A DNA stretch of 64,000 nucleotides from Enterobacter huaxiensis (GTDB taxonomy: Bacteria; Pseudomonadota; Gammaproteobacteria; Enterobacterales; Enterobacteriaceae). Under the pieces are notes generated by a model, which had not been told where the DNA came from, did no database searches, and saw only the letters and a program-made list of their open reading frames with translations. The stretch covers positions 186,001-250,000 of the forward strand of contig NZ_CP043342.1 in assembly GCF_003594935.2 (NCBI RefSeq), written 5' to 3'. A program made the translations under genes and the position numbers. Positions 18,216 to 31,834 of this stretch are shown piece after piece (the first letter of the stretch is position 1; each line of letters begins with the position of its first letter).

Positions 18216-19673
18216 GTGGATATCTCAATCCTGGTTTACGCGGTGATTGCGCTGGTGTGTTTGGCAATTGGCTGGCTGATTTCCAGCTACCAGCATGCGC
18301 AGATGAAAGCCGAACAGCTGGCTGAGCGTGAGGAGATCGTCTCTGAGCTGAGTGCGACAAAACAACAGCTTGCTCAAAGCTCACACTGGCGCGACGAGTG
18401 CGAGCTGCTGAATAACGAACTGCGCAACCTGCGCGACATCAACACCTCGCTGGAGGCCGATCTCCGCGAAGTCACCACCCGCCTCGAAGCCACCCAGCTG
18501 CATGCGGAAGACAAAATCCGCCAGATGATCAACAGCGAGCAGCGCCTCAGCGAGCAGTTTGAAAACCTCGCGAACCGTATTTTTGAGCACAGCAACCGCC
18601 GCGTTGACGAGCAAAACCGCCAGAGCCTGAATGGCCTTCTGACGCCGCTGCGCGAGCAGCTGGACGGCTTTCGTCGTCAGGTGCAGGACAGCTTTGGGCA
18701 GGAGGCGCGCGAGCGTCACACCCTGGCACATGAAATTCGCAATCTTCAGCAGCTAAACGCACAGATGGCGCAGGAAGCGGTCAACCTGACGCGCGCGCTG
18801 AAGGGGGATAACAAAGCCCAGGGCAACTGGGGAGAAGTGGTCCTGACCCGCGTGCTGGAGGCTTCAGGCCTGCGCGAAGGGTATGAATACGAAACGCAGG
18901 TGAGCATCGAAAACGATGCCCGCTCGCGTATGCAGCCGGATGTTATTGTGCGGCTGCCGCAGGGCAAGGATGTGGTGATTGACGCCAAAATGACGCTGGT
19001 GGCCTACGAGCGCTACTTCAACGCGGAAGATGATTACACCAGGGAGTCAGCGCTGCAGGAACACATCGCCTCCGTGCGGAACCATATTCGACAGCTGGGC
19101 CGAAAGGACTATCAGCAGCTGCCTGGCTTGCGATCCCTGGACTACGTGCTGATGTTTATCCCGGTTGAGCCCGCCTTCCTGCTTGCGCTCGACAGACAGC
19201 CCGAACTGATTACCGAGGCGTTGAAAAATAACATTATGCTGGTCAGCCCAACGACGCTGCTGGTGGCCTTGCGAACCATTGCCAACCTGTGGCGTTACGA
19301 GCACCAGAGCCGCAACGCTCAGCAGATTGCCGATCGCGCCAGCAAGCTGTACGACAAAATGCGCCTCTTCGTGGACGACATGTCCTCGGTTGGGCAAAGT
19401 CTCGACCGCGCGCAGGATAATTACCGGCAGGCGATGAAAAAGCTCTCTTCCGGGCGTGGCAATCTGCTGGCGCAGGCCGAGGCATTTCGTAGCCTTGGCG
19501 TAGAGGTAAAACGCGAGATTAATCCGGAATTGGTTGAACAAGCCACTGCACAGGATGAAGAGTTCCGTCTGCGAGAAGGTGCCGATGAGCAAAATACCCA
19601 CAGCGAAGACAACGGTTTAGCGGCGGATTTATCGCCAGATGAACAGCCGACGCGTTACTTTCACGGTGGTTGA
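18216..19673 (+). CDS. rmuC: DNA recombination protein RmuC
   Basis: 485 residues from GTG 18216 (MDISILVYAVIALVCLAIGWLI). There is one N-terminal membrane segment (residues 4-22), then a long coiled coil to about 200, then the RmuC domain (NWGEVVLTRVLEASGLREGYEYETQV, PDVIVRLPQGKDVVIDAKMTLVAYERY) with a PD-(D/E)XK nuclease-like core. The family is linked to limiting inversion at short inverted repeats in E. coli; its biochemistry is poorly defined. The tail after about residue 455 is acidic and variable, making the protein about ten residues longer than E. coli RmuC. Confidence 0.95.
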   Translation: MDISILVYAVIALVCLAIGWLISSYQHAQMKAEQLAEREEIVSELSATKQQLAQSSHWRDECELLNNELRNLRDINTSLEADLREVTTRLEATQLHAEDKIRQMINSEQRLSEQFENLANRIFEHSNRRVDEQNRQSLNGLLTPLREQLDGFRRQVQDSFGQEARERHTLAHEIRNLQQLNAQMAQEAVNLTRALKGDNKAQGNWGEVVLTRVLEASGLREGYEYETQVSIENDARSRMQPDVIVRLPQGKDVVIDAKMTLVAYERYFNAEDDYTRESALQEHIASVRNHIRQLGRKDYQQLPGLRSLDYVLMFIPVEPAFLLALDRQPELITEALKNNIMLVSPTTLLVALRTIANLWRYEHQSRNAQQIADRASKLYDKMRLFVDDMSSVGQSLDRAQDNYRQAMKKLSSGRGNLLAQAEAFRSLGVEVKREINPELVEQATAQDEEFRLREGADEQNTHSEDNGLAADLSPDEQPTRYFHGG

Positions 19674-19739
19674 ACCGTAGGGCAATTGCGTCCAATCTGA
19701 TACACTTCACCAACATTTGACTGATTAGCAGGCTCTGAG

Positions 19740-20495
19740 ATGGTTGACGATTCACAAGACACAACGCACTTTGGCTTTCAGACTGTTGCCAAAGCGCAGA
19801 AAGCTGACATGGTGGCCCACGTGTTTCATTCCGTGGCGGCGAAGTACGATGTAATGAATGATCTGATGTCATTCGGCATTCATCGCTTGTGGAAACGCTT
19901 CACTATCGACTGCAGCGGCGTACGTCGTGGACAAACCGTGCTGGATTTAGCGGGCGGAACGGGCGATCTGACGGCGAAATTCTCCCGTCTGGTGGGCGAA
20001 ACGGGCCGCGTTGTGCTGGCAGACATTAACGACTCCATGCTGAAAATGGGGCGCGAAAAACTGCGTAACATCGGCGTGGTAGGCAACGTGGAATACGTGC
20101 AGGCTAACGCCGAAGCGCTGCCGTTCCCGGATAATACCTTTGACTGCATCACTATTTCGTTTGGCCTGCGTAACGTCACGGATAAAGACAAAGCCCTGCG
20201 CTCCATGTACCGCGTGCTGAAGCCGGGCGGACGCCTGCTGGTGCTTGAGTTCTCGAAGCCGATTATCGATCCGCTGAGCAAAGCCTACGATGCCTATTCC
20301 TTCCACATTCTGCCGCGCATTGGTGAATTAGTGGCGAACGATGCAGAGAGCTACCGCTACCTGGCGGAATCCATCCGTATGCACCCGGATCAGGACACCC
20401 TGAAAGCCATGATGCAGGATGCGGGCCTTGAGAACGTGGAATACTTCAACATGACGGCGGGCGTCGTCGCGCTGCATCGCGGTTACAAGTTCTGA
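19740..20495 (+). CDS. ubiE: Ubiquinone/menaquinone C-methyltransferase UbiE
   Basis: 251-residue SAM-dependent class I methyltransferase that methylates demethylmenaquinone to menaquinone and the benzoquinol intermediate of ubiquinone synthesis. Motif I is [11 protein letters not shown], post-motif residues [16 protein letters not shown], and motif [20 protein letters not shown]. It is first of the ubiE-ubiJ-ubiB cluster, with ubiJ starting 13 bases after the stop. Confidence 0.98.
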   Translation: MVDDSQDTTHFGFQTVAKAQKADMVAHVFHSVAAKYDVMNDLMSFGIHRLWKRFTIDCSGVRRGQTVLDLAGGTGDLTAKFSRLVGETGRVVLADINDSMLKMGREKLRNIGVVGNVEYVQANAEALPFPDNTFDCITISFGLRNVTDKDKALRSMYRVLKPGGRLLVLEFSKPIIDPLSKAYDAYSFHILPRIGELVANDAESYRYLAESIRMHPDQDTLKAMMQDAGLENVEYFNMTAGVVALHRGYKF

Positions 20496-20508
20496 GTGGA
20501 GGTGTCAC

Positions 20509-22751
<2,243 letters not shown>

Positions 22752-22781
22752 TTTTGCGTCGCTATCGCCGGGTTGCATACG

Positions 22782-22787
22782 TATAAT
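22782..22787 (+). promoter_or_regulatory. Possible -10 element for tatA
   Basis: A perfect TATAAT lies 40 bases before the tatA start, in the ubiB-tatA gap. No convincing -35 at 16-18 bp is visible, so this is tentative. In E. coli tatA has its own promoter at the end of ubiB. Confidence 0.35.
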
Positions 22788-22827
22788 GCGACCTGACTAA
22801 TTAATCATCTATCACTGAGGATTTTGT

Positions 22828-23082
22828 ATGGGTGGTATCAGTATCTGGCAACTGTTGATCATTGCCGTCATTGTCGTACTGCTGTTCGGTACGAAGAAAC
22901 TCGGTTCTATCGGTTCCGACCTTGGTGCATCTATCAAAGGCTTTAAGAAAGCCATGGGCGATGATGAAAGTAAGCAGGATAAGACCGGCCAGGACGCTGA
23001 CTTTACTGCTAAATCCATCGCTGAGAAGCAGGATGACGCCAAAAAGGAAGACGCTAAACGCCACGATAAAGAGCAGGTGTAA
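22828..23082 (+). CDS. tatA: Sec-independent translocase subunit TatA
   Basis: 84 residues: a short periplasmic N-terminus (MGGISIWQ), one membrane helix (residues 6-21, [16 protein letters not shown] with the FGTKKL hinge), an amphipathic helix ([20 protein letters not shown]) and a charged, disordered tail. It oligomerises to form the twin-arginine translocation pore for folded proteins. It is first of the tatABC operon, 3 bases before tatB. Confidence 0.98.
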   Translation: MGGISIWQLLIIAVIVVLLFGTKKLGSIGSDLGASIKGFKKAMGDDESKQDKTGQDADFTAKSIAEKQDDAKKEDAKRHDKEQV

Positions 23083-23085
23083 TTC

Positions 23086-23628
23086 GTGTTCGACATTGGT
23101 TTTGGTGAACTGCTGCTGGTCTTCGTGATTGGCCTGATTGTGCTGGGGCCGCAGCGTTTACCTGTTGCGGTTAAAACCGTCGCGGGTTGGGTGCGAGCGC
23201 TTCGCTCTCTGGCATCCACCGTACAAAACGAACTGGCACAGGAGCTTAAGCTCCAGGAATTCCAGGACAGCCTGAAAAAGGTTGAGAAGGCGAGCATGGA
23301 GAACCTGACGCCGGAGCTGAAAGCCTCTATGGATGAGCTGCGCGAAGCGGCGGAATCCATGAAGCGTTCATACAGCGTCAACGATCCTGAAAAGGCCAGT
23401 GATGAAGCGAACACCATCCATAACCCGGTGGTGAAGGGCAGCGAAGAGCAGCGCGAAGGTATCACACCTTCCAGCGCCGAGCATCAGGCCGCCGCGCCAG
23501 AACAGACGCCGCAGGAATCCGAAGTGAAAAAGCAGGTGCCGTCAGAAGAGCCGGTGGTCAAAGCGGCTGAAGCAAAACCCGCCGCGCCTGTTTCCGAATC
23601 ATCCCCCTCGTCGAGTGATAAAGCGTAA
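23086..23628 (+). CDS. tatB: Sec-independent translocase subunit TatB
   Basis: 180 residues from GTG 23086 ([31 protein letters not shown]). It has one membrane helix with the conserved GPQRLP hinge, then a long amphipathic helix, then a tail rich in Pro, Ala, Glu and Ser that is somewhat longer than in E. coli (171 residues). With TatC it forms the receptor for twin-arginine signal peptides. tatC starts 2 bases after its stop. Confidence 0.98.
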   Translation: MFDIGFGELLLVFVIGLIVLGPQRLPVAVKTVAGWVRALRSLASTVQNELAQELKLQEFQDSLKKVEKASMENLTPELKASMDELREAAESMKRSYSVNDPEKASDEANTIHNPVVKGSEEQREGITPSSAEHQAAAPEQTPQESEVKKQVPSEEPVVKAAEAKPAAPVSESSPSSSDKA

Positions 23629-23630
23629 AC

Positions 23631-24401
23631 ATGGCAGTAGATGATACTCAACCGCTTATTACGCACCTTATTGAGCTGCGTAAGCGCCTGTTAAACTGCA
23701 TTATTGCGGTTTTCCTCATATTCCTGTGTCTGGTCTATTTCGCCAACGATATCTATCAGGTGGTCTCAGCGCCGCTGATTAAACAGATGCCGCTGGGCGC
23801 AACGATGATAGCAACGGATGTCGCCTCACCGTTTTTCACCCCGATCAAGCTGACGTTTTGGGTGTCGTTGATTGCGTCAGCTCCGGTGATTTTGTACCAG
23901 GTCTGGGCCTTTGTTGCGCCAGCGCTGTACAAGCATGAACGCAAACTTGTGATCCCACTGCTGGTCTCCAGCTCGCTGCTGTTCTATATCGGCATGGCGT
24001 TTGCCTATTTCGTTGTCTTCCCCCTGGCCTTTGGCTTCCTGACGCATACCGCGCCGGAAGGGGTTCAGGTATCGACAGACATCGCCAGCTATCTCAGCTT
24101 CGTCATGGCGCTGTTCATGGCGTTTGGTGTGGCGTTCGAAGTACCGGTGGCGATTGTCCTGCTGTGCTGGATGGGCGTGACCACGCCTGACGATCTCCGC
24201 AAGAAGCGCCCGTATATCCTGGTCGGCGCGTTTGTGGTGGGCATGCTGCTGACGCCGCCGGATGTCTTCTCGCAAACCTTGCTGGCGATACCGATGTACT
24301 GCCTGTTCGAAGTCGGCGTGTTCTTCTCGCGCTTCTACGTGGGCAAACGACGTCCGCAGGAAGATGAAGAAGACGGGTCTGAAAAGACCACAGAAGAGTA
24401 A
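23631..24401 (+). CDS. tatC: Sec-independent translocase subunit TatC
   Basis: 256-residue polytopic inner-membrane protein with six helices that recognises the twin-arginine signal. The N-terminal [23 protein letters not shown] contains the conserved HLxELRxR motif used in signal binding. The C-terminus is acidic and cytoplasmic ([16 protein letters not shown]). It is the third gene of the operon. A GC-rich hairpin follows before tatD. Confidence 0.98.
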   Translation: MAVDDTQPLITHLIELRKRLLNCIIAVFLIFLCLVYFANDIYQVVSAPLIKQMPLGATMIATDVASPFFTPIKLTFWVSLIASAPVILYQVWAFVAPALYKHERKLVIPLLVSSSLLFYIGMAFAYFVVFPLAFGFLTHTAPEGVQVSTDIASYLSFVMALFMAFGVAFEVPVAIVLLCWMGVTTPDDLRKKRPYILVGAFVVGMLLTPPDVFSQTLLAIPMYCLFEVGVFFSRFYVGKRRPQEDEEDGSEKTTEE

Positions 24402-24407
24402 ATCCAG

Positions 24408-24423
24408 CCGCCCGTCAGGGCGG
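24408..24423 (+). terminator. Hairpin between tatC and tatD
   Basis: CCGCCC-GTCA-GGGCGG forms a compact 6-bp GC stem 7 bases after the tatC stop. It is followed by TTGTCAT rather than a full T-run, so it may be a weak terminator or a processing or stability element that lowers tatD expression. Confidence 0.55.
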
Positions 24424-24442
24424 TTGTCATATGGGGATTCGC

Positions 24443-25225
24443 ATGTTTGATATCGGACTTAATCTGACCAGCTCGCAGTTTGCAACAGACCGTGATGAGG
24501 TCGTCGCGCGCGCCTTTGCTGCCGGGGTGAAAGGGCTGTTGCTGACCGGAACCAACCTGCACGAGAGCGAACAGGCGCAGCTGCTGGCGCAGCGCTATGA
24601 CCACTGCTGGTCAACCGCAGGTGTTCACCCGCACGACAGCAGCCAGTGGACGCAGGAGAGCGCTGAGGTGTTGCATCGCCTGGCGAGTACGCCCGAGGTG
24701 GTGGCTATCGGCGAGTGCGGCCTCGATTTCAACCGCAACTTTTCTACGCCAGAAGAACAGGAAAAGGCATTTACCGCACAGCTCGCGCTTGCGGCAGAAC
24801 TCGGGATGCCGGTATTTATGCACTGCCGCGACGCGCACGCTCGCTTTCTCACCCTGCTGGAGCCATGGCTGGATAAACTGCCGGGCGCCGTGCTGCACTG
24901 CTTTACAGGGTCTCGCCAGGACGCGCTGGATTGCCTGAATCGCGGGATGTATCTGGGCATTACCGGTTGGGTGTGCGATGAAAGACGCGGGCTTGAGCTG
25001 CGTGACCTGCTGCCGGCGATACCGGCTGACCGCCTGCTGGTTGAAACCGATGCGCCCTACCTGCTGCCGCGCGACATGAAACCTAAACCGAAATCACGGC
25101 GTAACGAACCCGCGTATCTGGGGCATATCGTTGAGCGGGTAGCGCACTGGCGTGGAGAAGATCCGCAGCGGCTGGCAGCGCAAACGGATGACAACGCGCG
25201 CCGCCTGTTTGGCGTGGTGTTTTAA
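24443..25225 (+). CDS. tatD: TatD-family metal-dependent nuclease
   Basis: 260 residues from ATG 24443 ([13 protein letters not shown]) with GGGGATT before it; an in-frame ATG four codons earlier is less well placed. It is a TIM-barrel TatD DNase, a 3'-5' exonuclease implicated in repair of oxidative damage and not needed for Tat export. Metal-site motifs include [22 protein letters not shown] and [10 protein letters not shown]. The usual N-terminal HxH metal pair of the family is replaced by NLT, as in E. coli TatD. Its TAA shares TTAA (25222-25225) with the stop of the convergent rfaH. Confidence 0.95.
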   Translation: MFDIGLNLTSSQFATDRDEVVARAFAAGVKGLLLTGTNLHESEQAQLLAQRYDHCWSTAGVHPHDSSQWTQESAEVLHRLASTPEVVAIGECGLDFNRNFSTPEEQEKAFTAQLALAAELGMPVFMHCRDAHARFLTLLEPWLDKLPGAVLHCFTGSRQDALDCLNRGMYLGITGWVCDERRGLELRDLLPAIPADRLLVETDAPYLLPRDMKPKPKSRRNEPAYLGHIVERVAHWRGEDPQRLAAQTDDNARRLFGVVF

Positions 25226-25713
25226 ACTTTGCGGAAGTCGGTGTTTTTCACGCTCTGTAACACCTGCTTGTTTAGCAGGTTAAGCAGCAGCATAGAGCGT
25301 GCTTCGCCATCAGGTTCAGAGAAAATGGCCTGCAGGCCTTCAAAGGCCCCTTCCGTGATCACCACGCTATCGCCCGAGTAGGGGGTTTCCGGGTCGGTGA
25401 TGCCTTCGGGCTGCTGGTAAATCGACAGCTGATGGATAACCGTCGAGGGGACCGTGGCCGGGCTGGTGCCGAAGCGCACAAAATGGCTGACGCCGCGGGT
25501 GGCGCTGATGGTCGTGGTGTGGATCACTTCCGGGTCGAATTCAACGAACAGGTAGTTAGGGAAAAGAGGTTCGCTGACGGTTGTGCGTTTCCCGCGCTGC
25601 ATTTTTTCGAGCGTAATCACGGGCGTCAGGCAATTGACTGACTGACGTTCAAGATGTTCCTGCGCGCGCTGAAGTTGCCCGCGTTTGCAATACAGTAAAT
25701 ACCAGGCCTGCAT
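25222..25713 (-). CDS. rfaH: Transcription antiterminator RfaH
   Basis: 163-residue NusG paralogue from the ATG at 25713 ([24 protein letters not shown]); the open frame extends 13 codons upstream without family support. Residues 1-100 are the NGN domain that binds RNA polymerase. The C-terminal KOW-type domain ([31 protein letters not shown]) switches fold after ops recruitment. It activates long operons for LPS core, capsule, haemolysin and conjugation in relatives. No ops element is visible near it. It is convergent with tatD. Confidence 0.97.
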   Translation of the reverse strand: MQAWYLLYCKRGQLQRAQEHLERQSVNCLTPVITLEKMQRGKRTTVSEPLFPNYLFVEFDPEVIHTTTISATRGVSHFVRFGTSPATVPSTVIHQLSIYQQPEGITDPETPYSGDSVVITEGAFEGLQAIFSEPDGEARSMLLLNLLNKQVLQSVKNTDFRKV

Positions 25714-25883
25714 AATCACTCTTTCCCTTTTTTCCGGGCGCAAGCATATCAAAACCCTGGCGGGATCGCTAAGTTGATTATAATGGCTGAAAAGAGAGTA
25801 AGTCGCGGAAGTTCACGCTAATTTAACAAAATTACAGCATCACGCAGCCTTACGCCGTATAATAAAGCGCTTACAGAGAGGCC

Positions 25884-27389
25884 ATGACTAACTGCATGAA
25901 ATACCACGATCTACGCGACTTCCTGGCGCTGCTGGAAAAGCAGGGCGAACTCAAACGCATTACACAATCTGTTGATCCTTATCTGGAAATGACAGAAATC
26001 GCTGACCGCACCCTGCGTGCCGGTGGCCCCGCTCTGCTGTTTGAAAACCCAAAAGGCTATTCCATGCCGGTGCTTTGCAACCTGTTCGGCACGCCGCGTC
26101 GCGTGGCAATGGGCATGGGGCAAGAAGACGTGACGGCGTTGCGTGAGGTAGGCAAGCTGCTGGCCTTCCTGAAAGAGCCGGAGCCGCCAAAGGGCTTCCG
26201 GGACCTGTTCGACAAGCTGCCGCAGTTTAAGCAGGTGTTGAACATGCCAACCAAACGCCTGCGCGGCGCGCCGTGCCAACAGAAAGTGCTGGAAGGCGAT
26301 GCGGTTGATCTGACAAAAATTCCCATCATGCAGTGCTGGCCTGAAGATGCCGCCCCGCTCATTACCTGGGGCCTGACCGTGACGCGCGGTCCGCACAAAG
26401 AGCGTCAGAATCTCGGCATCTATCGTCAGCAGCTGATTGGTAAAAACAAGCTCATCATGCGCTGGCTGTCCCATCGCGGCGGGGCGCTTGATTTCCAGGA
26501 GTGGTGTGCGGAACATCCGGGCGAGCGTTTCCCGGTGTCTGTTGCGTTGGGCGCCGATCCGGCCACAATACTGGGTGCGGTAACGCCTGTACCCGATACG
26601 CTATCCGAATATGCGTTTGCAGGGCTGCTGCGCGGGACCAAAACGGAAGTGGTGAAGTGTATTTCCAATGACCTGGAAGTACCGGCTAGCGCCGAGATTG
26701 TCCTTGAAGGCTATATCGAACAAGGGGAGCTGGCACCCGAAGGGCCTTACGGCGACCACACGGGTTATTACAACGAAGTGGATAACTTCCCGGTGTTCAC
26801 CGTGACGCACATTACCCAGCGTGAAGATGCGATTTATCACTCCACCTATACCGGCCGTCCGCCGGATGAACCGGCGGTGCTGGGCGTGGCGTTAAACGAA
26901 GTGTTTGTGCCGATCTTACAAAAACAGTTCCCGGAAATTGTTGATTTCTATCTGCCGCCGGAAGGGTGCTCTTATCGCCTGGCGGTAGTCACGATGAAGA
27001 AGCAGTATGCGGGTCACGCCAAACGCGTGATGATGGGCGTATGGTCCTTCCTGCGCCAGTTTATGTACACCAAGTTTGTTATCGTCTGCGATGATGACGT
27101 TAACGCCCGCGACTGGAATGACGTTATCTGGGCCATTACCACGCGTATGGACCCGGCGCGTGATACGGTGTTAGTGGAAAACACCCCGATTGATTACCTG
27201 GATTTTGCCTCGCCGGTTTCCGGGCTTGGCTCAAAAATGGGACTGGATGCCACAAATAAATGGCCTGGCGAAACCGACCGTGAATGGGGTCGCCCGATCA
27301 AAAAAGATCCTGCCGTGACCGCGCGAATTGACGCGATCTGGGACGAACTGGCCATAATGAGTAACGGTAAACCTGAATCTGACCGTTAA
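25884..27389 (+). CDS. ubiD: 4-hydroxy-3-polyprenylbenzoate decarboxylase UbiD
   Basis: 501-residue prenylated-FMN-dependent decarboxylase of ubiquinone synthesis. Family blocks include [55 protein letters not shown] and [18 protein letters not shown] 25884 ([12 protein letters not shown]) is close to the E. coli form, which is one residue shorter at this end; ATG 25896 is an alternative, but GAGAGG favours the first. fre follows after 30 bases and is probably co-transcribed. The UbiX partner that makes prFMN is not in the window. Confidence 0.97.
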   Translation: MTNCMKYHDLRDFLALLEKQGELKRITQSVDPYLEMTEIADRTLRAGGPALLFENPKGYSMPVLCNLFGTPRRVAMGMGQEDVTALREVGKLLAFLKEPEPPKGFRDLFDKLPQFKQVLNMPTKRLRGAPCQQKVLEGDAVDLTKIPIMQCWPEDAAPLITWGLTVTRGPHKERQNLGIYRQQLIGKNKLIMRWLSHRGGALDFQEWCAEHPGERFPVSVALGADPATILGAVTPVPDTLSEYAFAGLLRGTKTEVVKCISNDLEVPASAEIVLEGYIEQGELAPEGPYGDHTGYYNEVDNFPVFTVTHITQREDAIYHSTYTGRPPDEPAVLGVALNEVFVPILQKQFPEIVDFYLPPEGCSYRLAVVTMKKQYAGHAKRVMMGVWSFLRQFMYTKFVIVCDDDVNARDWNDVIWAITTRMDPARDTVLVENTPIDYLDFASPVSGLGSKMGLDATNKWPGETDREWGRPIKKDPAVTARIDAIWDELAIMSNGKPESDR

Positions 27390-27419
27390 GCCCTATAGAC
27401 TTCCCGACAGAGAGAGCGA

Positions 27420-28121
27420 ATGACAACCTTAAGCTGTAAAGTGACCTCGGTAGATGCCATTACCGACACCGTATATCGCGTCCGTTTAGTGCCAGAATCG
27501 GCATTCTCTTTCCGCGCCGGTCAGTACCTGATGGTCGTAATGGATGAGCGTGATAAACGTCCTTTCTCTATGGCCTCAACGCCAGCTGAGCAGGAGTTTA
27601 TTGAGCTTCATATCGGTGCGTCAGAGCTTAACTTGTACGCGATGGCTGTCATGGATCGCATCCTGAAAGAGCGAGAAATCGTGGTGGATATTCCACACGG
27701 TGAGGCCTGGCTACGCGAGGACGAAGATCGCCCGCTTATCCTGATCGCCGGCGGTACGGGCTTCTCCTACGTTCGCTCTATTCTGCTGACCGCGCTGGCA
27801 CGCAATCCGAACCGTGATATCACTATCTACTGGGGCGGCCGCGAAGAGAAACACCTGTACGATCTGTCTGAACTCGAAGCGCTGAGCGTAAACCATCCCA
27901 ACCTGCGCATTGAGCCGGTTGTCGAGCAGCCTGAAGAGGGCTGGCGTGGGCGTAGCGGTACGGTATTGACGGCAGTGCTGCAGGATCACGGTACGCTGGC
28001 CGGACACGATATTTATATCGCTGGCCGTTTTGAAATGGCGAAGATTGCCCGCGACCTGTTCTGTAACGAACGTGACGCGCGTGAAGACCGTCTCTTCGGC
28101 GATGCGTTTGCGTTCATTTAA
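27420..28121 (+). CDS. fre: NAD(P)H-flavin reductase Fre
   Basis: 233-residue FNR-superfamily enzyme that reduces free FMN, FAD and riboflavin with NAD(P)H, feeding ribonucleotide reductase activation and iron reduction. The flavin-binding RPFSMASTP motif is near residue 46, and the nucleotide domain has [15 protein letters not shown] and [19 protein letters not shown] at the end. It is preceded by AGAGAGCGA and follows ubiD closely. Confidence 0.97.
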   Translation: MTTLSCKVTSVDAITDTVYRVRLVPESAFSFRAGQYLMVVMDERDKRPFSMASTPAEQEFIELHIGASELNLYAMAVMDRILKEREIVVDIPHGEAWLREDEDRPLILIAGGTGFSYVRSILLTALARNPNRDITIYWGGREEKHLYDLSELEALSVNHPNLRIEPVVEQPEEGWRGRSGTVLTAVLQDHGTLAGHDIYIAGRFEMAKIARDLFCNERDAREDRLFGDAFAFI

Positions 28122-28148
28122 ATAAAAAACCCGCCCCTGACAGGCGGG
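28122..28148 (-). terminator. Terminator between fre and fadA
   Basis: CCCGCC (28130-28135) pairs with GGCGGG (28143-28148). On the minus strand the stem is followed by a run of T (complement of AATAAAAAA), so it is a good intrinsic terminator for the leftward fadBA transcript. On the plus strand the T-run is missing, and it would stop fre only weakly. Confidence 0.75.
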
Positions 28149-28208
28149 AAGAACGGCAACTAAACTGTCTCTCTTCGCCAGTGAAGCCAGTGGCGGTGAG
28201 AACCTCTC

Positions 28209-28272
28209 GTAGGCCGGGAAAGCGCAGCGCCTCCCGGCAAAAGCCCGATGGCGCGATGCTTATCGGGCCTAC
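28209..28272. repeat. REP pair (BIME) downstream of fadA
   Basis: Two REP-like palindromes: 28209-28238 (GTAGGCCGGG ... CTCCCGGC) and 28243-28272 (GCCCGATGGCG ... CGGGCCTAC). They are placed head to tail in inverted orientation. They lie between the fadA stop and its terminator, within the presumed 3' untranslated region. Confidence 0.85.
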
Positions 28273-28281
28273 GTTATAGCC

Positions 28282-29454
<1,173 letters not shown>

Positions 29455-31644
29455 TTAAGCCGTTTTCAGCTCGCCAACCGGACGGGCTGGCTCAACTGCT
29501 GGATAGTAGGGTTCGTTATGGCGCGCTTTGTTACGCAGACCTTCCGGCACGTCGTACAGCGGACCGAGGTGCTGATACTGCTGAGCCATATCGAGATAGC
29601 GGGCGCTGCCGAGCGTGTCCAGCCAGCGGAACGCACCGCCGTGGAACGGAGGGAAGCCGAGGCCGTACACCAGCGCCATGTCGGCTTCTGCCGGGCTGGC
29701 GATAATGCCTTCTTCAAGGCAACGCACCACTTCGTTGATCATCGGGATCATCATGCGGGCGATGATCTCATCGTCGGTGAAGTCGCGTTTCGGCTGGCTG
29801 ACGTCTGACAGCAGGCCATCCACAGCCGCATCTTCTTCTTTCTTCGGTTTGCCTTTGCTGTCTTCTTTGTAGCGCCAGAAGCCCAGACCGTTTTTCTGCC
29901 CGAAGCGGTTCGCGTCGAACAGGGCGTCAATCGCGTCGCGATAATCTCTCTGCATGCGCTGTGGGAAGCCCGCCGCCATCACCGCCTGAGCGTGGTGTGC
30001 GGTGTCGATACCGACAACGTCGAGCAGATACGCCGGGCCCATCGGCCAGCCGAACTGTTTTTCCATCACTTTGTCGACTTTGCGGAAATCCGCTCCGTCG
30101 CGAAGCAGCTGGCTGAAGCCGGCGAAGTAAGGGAACAGCACGCGGTTGACGAAGAAGCCCGGGCAGTCGTTCACCACGATCGGCGTTTTGCCCATCTTGC
30201 TGGCCCACGCCACCACTTTGGCGATAGTTTCGTCAGAGGTCTTTTCCCCACGAATCACTTCGACCAGCGGCATACGGTGTACCGGGTTGAAGAAGTGCAT
30301 GCCGCAGAAGTTTTCCGGGCGCTTCAGGACGCTTGCCAGCTCGCCAATCGGAATGGTGGAGGTGTTAGAGGCCAGCACGGTTTCCGGACGAACTTTATCT
30401 TCCGTTTCGGCCAGCACCGCTTTTTTGACTTTCGGATTTTCCACGACCGCTTCAACCACCACGTCTACACGGTCAAACCCGCTGTATTCGAGCGTTGGCT
30501 GAATGGTGGAGATCACGCCGGAGAGTTTCAGACCGTCAATTTTGCCGCGCTCCAGCTGTTTATTCAGCAGCTTGGCGGCTTCGGTCATGCCCAGCGTCAG
30601 GGATTTCTCATTGATGTCTTTCATGACCACCGGCACGCCTTTCCAGGCCGACTGGTAAGCGATACCTCCACCCATTATGCCTGCGCCGAGCACAGCCGCA
30701 TGTTTTGGCGTTTCGACGTTTTTGGTCAGCTGTTTGGCTTTGCCTTTAACGAACTGATCGTTAAGGAAGATGCCAACCAGCGCGCGGGCTTCATTGGTGT
30801 GCGCCAGCGGGACAAAGCTCTGGTTTTCGAGCTTCAGGGCTTCATCACGGCCCAGGCGAGCCGCGGCTTCAATGGTTTTCACCGCCGTGATTGGCGCCGG
30901 GTAGTGTTTGCCCGCCGTCTGCATCACCATGCCTTTAGCGATGGTGAAGCTCATGGTGGCTTCAATTTTGCTGAGCTTTAACGGCTCCAGCTTTGGCTGG
31001 CGTTTGGCTTTCCAGTCGAGATCGCCATTGATCGCCTGACGCAGGATGGCGATAGCGCCTTCAATCAGCTTCTCTGGCTTAACAACGCCGTCTACCAGAC
31101 CGATTTTTTGTGCCTGGTCAGCGCCCACATCTTTACCTGCAGCAATGATTTCCAGGGCGCTATCGGCACCCAGCATGCGCGGCATACGCACGGAGCCGCC
31201 AAAGCCCGGCATGATGCCCAGCTTCGTTTCCGGCAGGCCAATACGCAGATCCGGCGTCGCCAGACGATAGTCGGTAGCAAGCACGCACTCGCACCCGCCG
31301 CCCAGCGCATAGCCGTTCACGGCGGAGATCGTTGGGACAGGCAAATCTTCCAGGCGGTTGAAAACGCTGTTGGCAAAGTGCAGCCACTGGCTCAGCTGTT
31401 CTTCAGGGACCATGAACAGCGAGAGGAATTCGGTAATATCAGCACCGACAATAAAGGCTGCTTTGTTCGAACGCAGCAGCAGCCCTTTCAGTTCAGATTG
31501 CTTTTCAAGTACATCCAGCGCCTGGCCAAGGCTGGCCACCGTCGCGGTATCGAGCTTGTTCACTGAGCCGGGGGCATCGAACACCAGTTCGGCAATGCCA
31601 TCTTCCAGCCAGTTGAGGTACAGGGTGTCGCCTTTGTAGAGCAT
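29455..31644 (-). CDS. fadB: Multifunctional fatty acid oxidation complex alpha subunit FadB
   Basis: 729 residues from the ATG at 31644 ([20 protein letters not shown]), as in E. coli; an upstream in-frame start adds 12 unsupported residues and would lie within the FadR operator. Residues 1 to about 190 are the enoyl-CoA hydratase/isomerase domain ([29 protein letters not shown]). From about 310 follows the L-3-hydroxyacyl-CoA dehydrogenase domain with the NAD loop [15 protein letters not shown] and the catalytic [14 protein letters not shown]. It works with FadA as an alpha2beta2 complex. Confidence 0.98.
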   Translation of the reverse strand: MLYKGDTLYLNWLEDGIAELVFDAPGSVNKLDTATVASLGQALDVLEKQSELKGLLLRSNKAAFIVGADITEFLSLFMVPEEQLSQWLHFANSVFNRLEDLPVPTISAVNGYALGGGCECVLATDYRLATPDLRIGLPETKLGIMPGFGGSVRMPRMLGADSALEIIAAGKDVGADQAQKIGLVDGVVKPEKLIEGAIAILRQAINGDLDWKAKRQPKLEPLKLSKIEATMSFTIAKGMVMQTAGKHYPAPITAVKTIEAAARLGRDEALKLENQSFVPLAHTNEARALVGIFLNDQFVKGKAKQLTKNVETPKHAAVLGAGIMGGGIAYQSAWKGVPVVMKDINEKSLTLGMTEAAKLLNKQLERGKIDGLKLSGVISTIQPTLEYSGFDRVDVVVEAVVENPKVKKAVLAETEDKVRPETVLASNTSTIPIGELASVLKRPENFCGMHFFNPVHRMPLVEVIRGEKTSDETIAKVVAWASKMGKTPIVVNDCPGFFVNRVLFPYFAGFSQLLRDGADFRKVDKVMEKQFGWPMGPAYLLDVVGIDTAHHAQAVMAAGFPQRMQRDYRDAIDALFDANRFGQKNGLGFWRYKEDSKGKPKKEEDAAVDGLLSDVSQPKRDFTDDEIIARMMIPMINEVVRCLEEGIIASPAEADMALVYGLGFPPFHGGAFRWLDTLGSARYLDMAQQYQHLGPLYDVPEGLRNKARHNEPYYPAVEPARPVGELKTA

Positions 31645-31670
31645 GTCAGTCTCCTGAATCCAGCAAGTGG

Positions 31671-31687
31671 ATCTGGTCATACCAGAT
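31671..31687. promoter_or_regulatory. FadR operator upstream of fadB
   Basis: ATCTGGT-CAT-ACCAGAT is a perfect inverted repeat with 7-base arms and closely matches the FadR operator of E. coli fadB (ATCTGGTACGACCAGAT). It lies 27 bases upstream of the fadB start, so FadR without long-chain acyl-CoA would repress fadBA. Confidence 0.85.
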
Positions 31688-31834
31688 GAGACGGAGTGTG
31701 GAATTTATGTTAATAAAATGCAAATTACTCATTAAAAAATTGCTGCACTGATCACGGTCGGCGGAAATCACGCAGCCGGAGTGAGGTGTGCTAAGATGCG
31801 GGAACTTGAGGTCAAAAAAACGAAAGGAAGAATG

